Shown in pieces: positions 61,746-64,000 of a stretch of DNA of 64,000 nt; the stretch's first letter is position 1; each line of letters begins with the position of its first letter. The notes beneath the pieces were generated by a model that was not told where the DNA came from, did not search any database, and saw only the letters and a list, made by a program, of their open reading frames with translations. Made by a program: the position numbers and the translations under genes. The stretch is from Trichomonas vaginalis G3 (taxonomy: Eukaryota; Parabasalia; Trichomonadida; Trichomonadidae): the NCBI RefSeq assembly GCF_026262505.1, contig NC_067206.1, positions 5,856,879 to 5,920,878 of the forward strand, read 5' to 3'.

Positions 61746-62420
61746 TTAAACGTTGTTATCAAGAAAATCTTGTATCTTTTTAGTGGTAAGTGGATCGATA
61801 TAATCTAAATCAACGGTAATATCATCTTCAGAATCTTGACAAATGTAAATTTCGTATCTTTGGAGGATATCCATAACGTTTGTAACATGCCTGTCTGAAT
61901 CGAGGCTTCTGAGGCGCGAAACTGTTAAATCTAAATCATCTTGAGTAAGCTGAGGAGCTTCAAGCTTTGGAATATCCAAAATTGGTCTTATTTGCTCAAG
62001 ATGGTCAGCCTTCATAAGTTCCTGAAAATCTCTCAAATTGTCAGGAAAATGAGGCATCATTTCGTGAAGTTTGTCACTTGCTTTAGTAATCATATCCATT
62101 ATCATCTTATTCGAAAGTAAACGTCTTGATTTAATTTGGTCGTCGATTTGCTGTAATAATGTCGCAAGGCTGCAGCCGAGTTCGGTATTTTCACCAATAG
62201 CACGAATACAATCGTTGAAAGAAATGGTAAGAGCATCCAACCACTGTTGAGATGATTTAAAGTCGCCTCTTTTAAGAGCTTCTCTGCAACCATTAAATAA
62301 CGTTGCAAATTTAGAATTCGGAGGAGCATTTTTGAAACTCTTTTCGACAAATTGACCTATTGAGGAGCCTACAACATTATCATATATTTTCAAACATTGA
62401 GACATCTCAGTAAGATCCAT
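61746..62420 (-). CDS. Small bromodomain-NET (BET-like) protein (224 aa)
   Basis: The N-terminal 115 residues fit the last helices of a bromodomain: NGCREALKRGDFKSSQQWLDALTISFNDC, then LATLLQQIDDQI. The C-terminal part (about 150-222), LTQDDLDLTVSRLRSLDSD and VDLDYIDPLTTKKIQDFL, fits the NET domain of BET chromatin readers. The order bromodomain then NET is that of BET proteins. The usual YN pair that binds acetyl-lysine is not seen at its place (AIGENTE follows instead), so binding may be weak or lost. Nuclear role inferred. Confidence 0.6.
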   Translation of the reverse strand: MDLTEMSQCLKIYDNVVGSSIGQFVEKSFKNAPPNSKFATLFNGCREALKRGDFKSSQQWLDALTISFNDCIRAIGENTELGCSLATLLQQIDDQIKSRRLLSNKMIMDMITKASDKLHEMMPHFPDNLRDFQELMKADHLEQIRPILDIPKLEAPQLTQDDLDLTVSRLRSLDSDRHVTNVMDILQRYEIYICQDSEDDITVDLDYIDPLTTKKIQDFLDNNV

Positions 62421-62526
62421 GATTTTTAGACTTTTTTTTTCTTTTTGACAGATTTTTTTTTGTAAACTTACAAAAAAACAAAATCAAGATGATAAATAAG
62501 AAAGATAAAAAGAATAGCGCCATAAT
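62421..62526. other. Upstream of the BET-like gene
   Basis: Short AT-rich sequence ending in CCATAAT (62520-62526), the left target duplication of the next element. Confidence 0.5.
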
Positions 62527-63581
62527 TAAGGGTTTCGTTTTGCGAAAAAAACGTACAATACGCAATTTCGCTAAAAAAACATTTAGCTAGCAATTTCGAC
62601 ATTTGACTCCACTCAAGACGTCACTTTTTTAATTTTGCGGTATCATATTTTTGGAAAATCTTTATGAATACTATATAAAAAGTCTCTTTAATATCTATAT
62701 TTCATATTTTTATCGATTTTTAAAGTTTTTGCGAAAAGTATTCAATTATTTTTGCTATTTTGTCGGGTAAATGTCAGATTTGCGACATTTTCTGATATGA
62801 TATTCAGATTCTACGTTGATAATAATGCTTATAGAACCCTCTTGCTATTGTGTCAAAATTGCGAAACCGATAGCAAAAATATCTCGCAATATCAAAATTG
62901 AGATATTGAGTGAATTATGCATTATAGAGATTAAAAATCTGATTTGTGAAAACATCTCATCAGTTTCTAGCTAATTCAAAAAATCTTTACTATTTTATTC
63001 GATTAAAATGAAAAGGGAATAGTTTCATTATGCTTTAAATGACAGCCTTATAATATAATCATAGTTTTCGCTCAATATGCAGCATTTTTTTTTCGAAATC
63101 TATGGTCAATATCCTAAATACTGATTGCTTTGCATTCATATCTCTTACATTTTCTATACCCACATCACTATTCATTGCTATTCCTATCTTTTTCATTTTT
63201 GTTTGTTTCTCATAATTTCTCAAAAACATGATAACTTGATATTTGTAAATATCATACTTTATAACGTAAATAAGAACTTGACCTATTAAGAAAAGCAGTA
63301 ATGAAAAGAAAATCTGAAATTCATAAAAATTACAAGTTTCTGATGACAATTAGCTTAATTAAACCAGGTACAAGATTATATAATTGTATTTTCTATCCAA
63401 TTATCCATATAATATCTTATCCAGAAAAAATAACTTGATCAATACCAAATGATTTTTTAACTAGTAAATAAAGTATTTTCTTTACACACACATTGTATAT
63501 CATAGTTTTTTTTTGGTTTCGCAAAACATCCAAAAACAAATATGCTATAAAAGTGACAATTTTAGCAAAACGAAACCCTTA
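62527..63581. mobile_element. MITE-like element, 17-bp TIRs, 7-bp target duplication
   Basis: TAAGGGTTTCGTTTTGC at 62527-62543 and its inverse at 63565-63581, flanked by CCATAAT on both sides (62520-62526 and 63582-63588). 1055 bp, no transposase. A frame at 63059-63349 (minus) encodes a membrane-type segment but has no ATG at its start and is taken as chance. Superfamily unclear; the duplication length would suit a MULE or hAT relative. Confidence 0.75.
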
Positions 63582-63800
63582 CCATAATTTAAAAACTATC
63601 ATTGAATACCAAATCTTGCATTAATATGGAAATAAATTTTCTAAGACAGTCCATTAATAACACATCTATACTGTCTCAAGACTAGTGATGAAAATGCACC
63701 AGCCTAATTCATATAGATTGATTTCAAATAAAAATAATTTTGTAATTTTAACATTTATTAAATAAAAACAAGGGTAATTTCTTATTGTAATAATTGTATG

Positions 63801-64000
63801 TTATTTCACCTTTGCGCAGCCTTTGGATTGAACAATCATGTATTCTATAAGTTTTGCAACGAGCTCTTCGTTTGAAGCGCGCCTATTTTCTACCCACTGT
63901 TTGATTTGAGGTGTTAGCTCATACTCTCCAAATGAATGAATAATAGAAGCTACAGCAATTGTTTCTTGATTCAAATGAAGCATAGATGGAGATCGTGTAC
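63801..64000 (-). CDS. C-terminal end of a host gene (partial)
   Basis: The frame is open to the window edge, so the start lies outside. About 66 residues are visible, ending IEYMIVQSKGCAKVK-stop. Helical, charged, with SFGEYELTPQIKQWV. No family can be named from this piece. Confidence 0.5.
   Translation of the reverse strand, partial: TRSPSMLHLNQETIAVASIIHSFGEYELTPQIKQWVENRRASNEELVAKLIEYMIVQSKGCAKVK

Noticed and set aside
63059-63349. Small membrane protein gene
   Set aside because: The frame has a hydrophobic stretch but begins without ATG, is closed by a stop directly upstream and lies inside a MITE.

Overview
The window is AT-rich protist DNA that I read as Trichomonas vaginalis. The reasons are tightly packed intronless genes, stop codons that run into TAAA (the known Trichomonas poly(A) signal), Inr-like TCAYW motifs close to start codons, a DUF3447-type ankyrin gene, and two giant Maverick/Polinton elements of the sort that fill this genome. 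The assignment rests on gene content and style, not on a database match.

Layout. (1) 1-15717: the right part of a Maverick/Polinton fossil (element A), entered from the left edge. It holds two KilA-N DNA-binding genes, 22-bp and 25-bp repeat arrays, and a packed minus-strand block: packaging ATPase, SF3 helicase, penton-like minor capsid, double-jelly-roll major capsid and several virion-type proteins. It looks mostly whole, with a few breaks. (2) 15.8-22.4 kb: a broken HP1-like chromodomain gene, an unknown 386-aa gene, about 2.6 kb of repeat-rich non-coding DNA, a 780-bp MITE and a decayed MULE transposase. (3) 22406-44675: a second Maverick (element B) with about 2.2-kb terminal inverted repeats, ATPase, penton, collagen-like and phage-fibre-like genes, integrase, a KilA-N cassette like that of A, and two protein-primed PolB copies facing each other across an inversion and a 25-N gap. 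It is clearly broken, with ten or more breaks. (4) 44.7-47.2 kb: a truncated MULE and non-coding DNA. (5) 47240-51446: a DNA transposon with an IS481/IS3-like DDE transposase, terminal inverted repeats of at least 0.8 kb and a 15-bp target duplication. (6) 52-64 kb: host genes, including a cytosolic carboxypeptidase, a DUF3447/ankyrin gene, an 866-aa coiled-coil protein, the KDEL receptor and a small bromodomain-NET protein, plus a 1.05-kb MITE.

How it fits together. The Mavericks carry a virus-like toolkit: replication (PolB or SF3 helicase), integration, packaging ATPase, capsid and fibre. They also carry regulatory-looking DNA that gene families do not explain. The most interesting parts are 14 copies of a GATC-centred multi-half-site palindromic module, whose half-site sequence changes in concert between copies; 22-bp dyad repeat arrays split by a palindromic core beside KilA-N genes; a conserved block of about 70 bp before KilA-N-cassette start codons; and small GC-rich hairpins, some inside coding sequence, with at least one compensatory base-pair change between copies.

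Limits: all homology calls come from motif reading, without searches.
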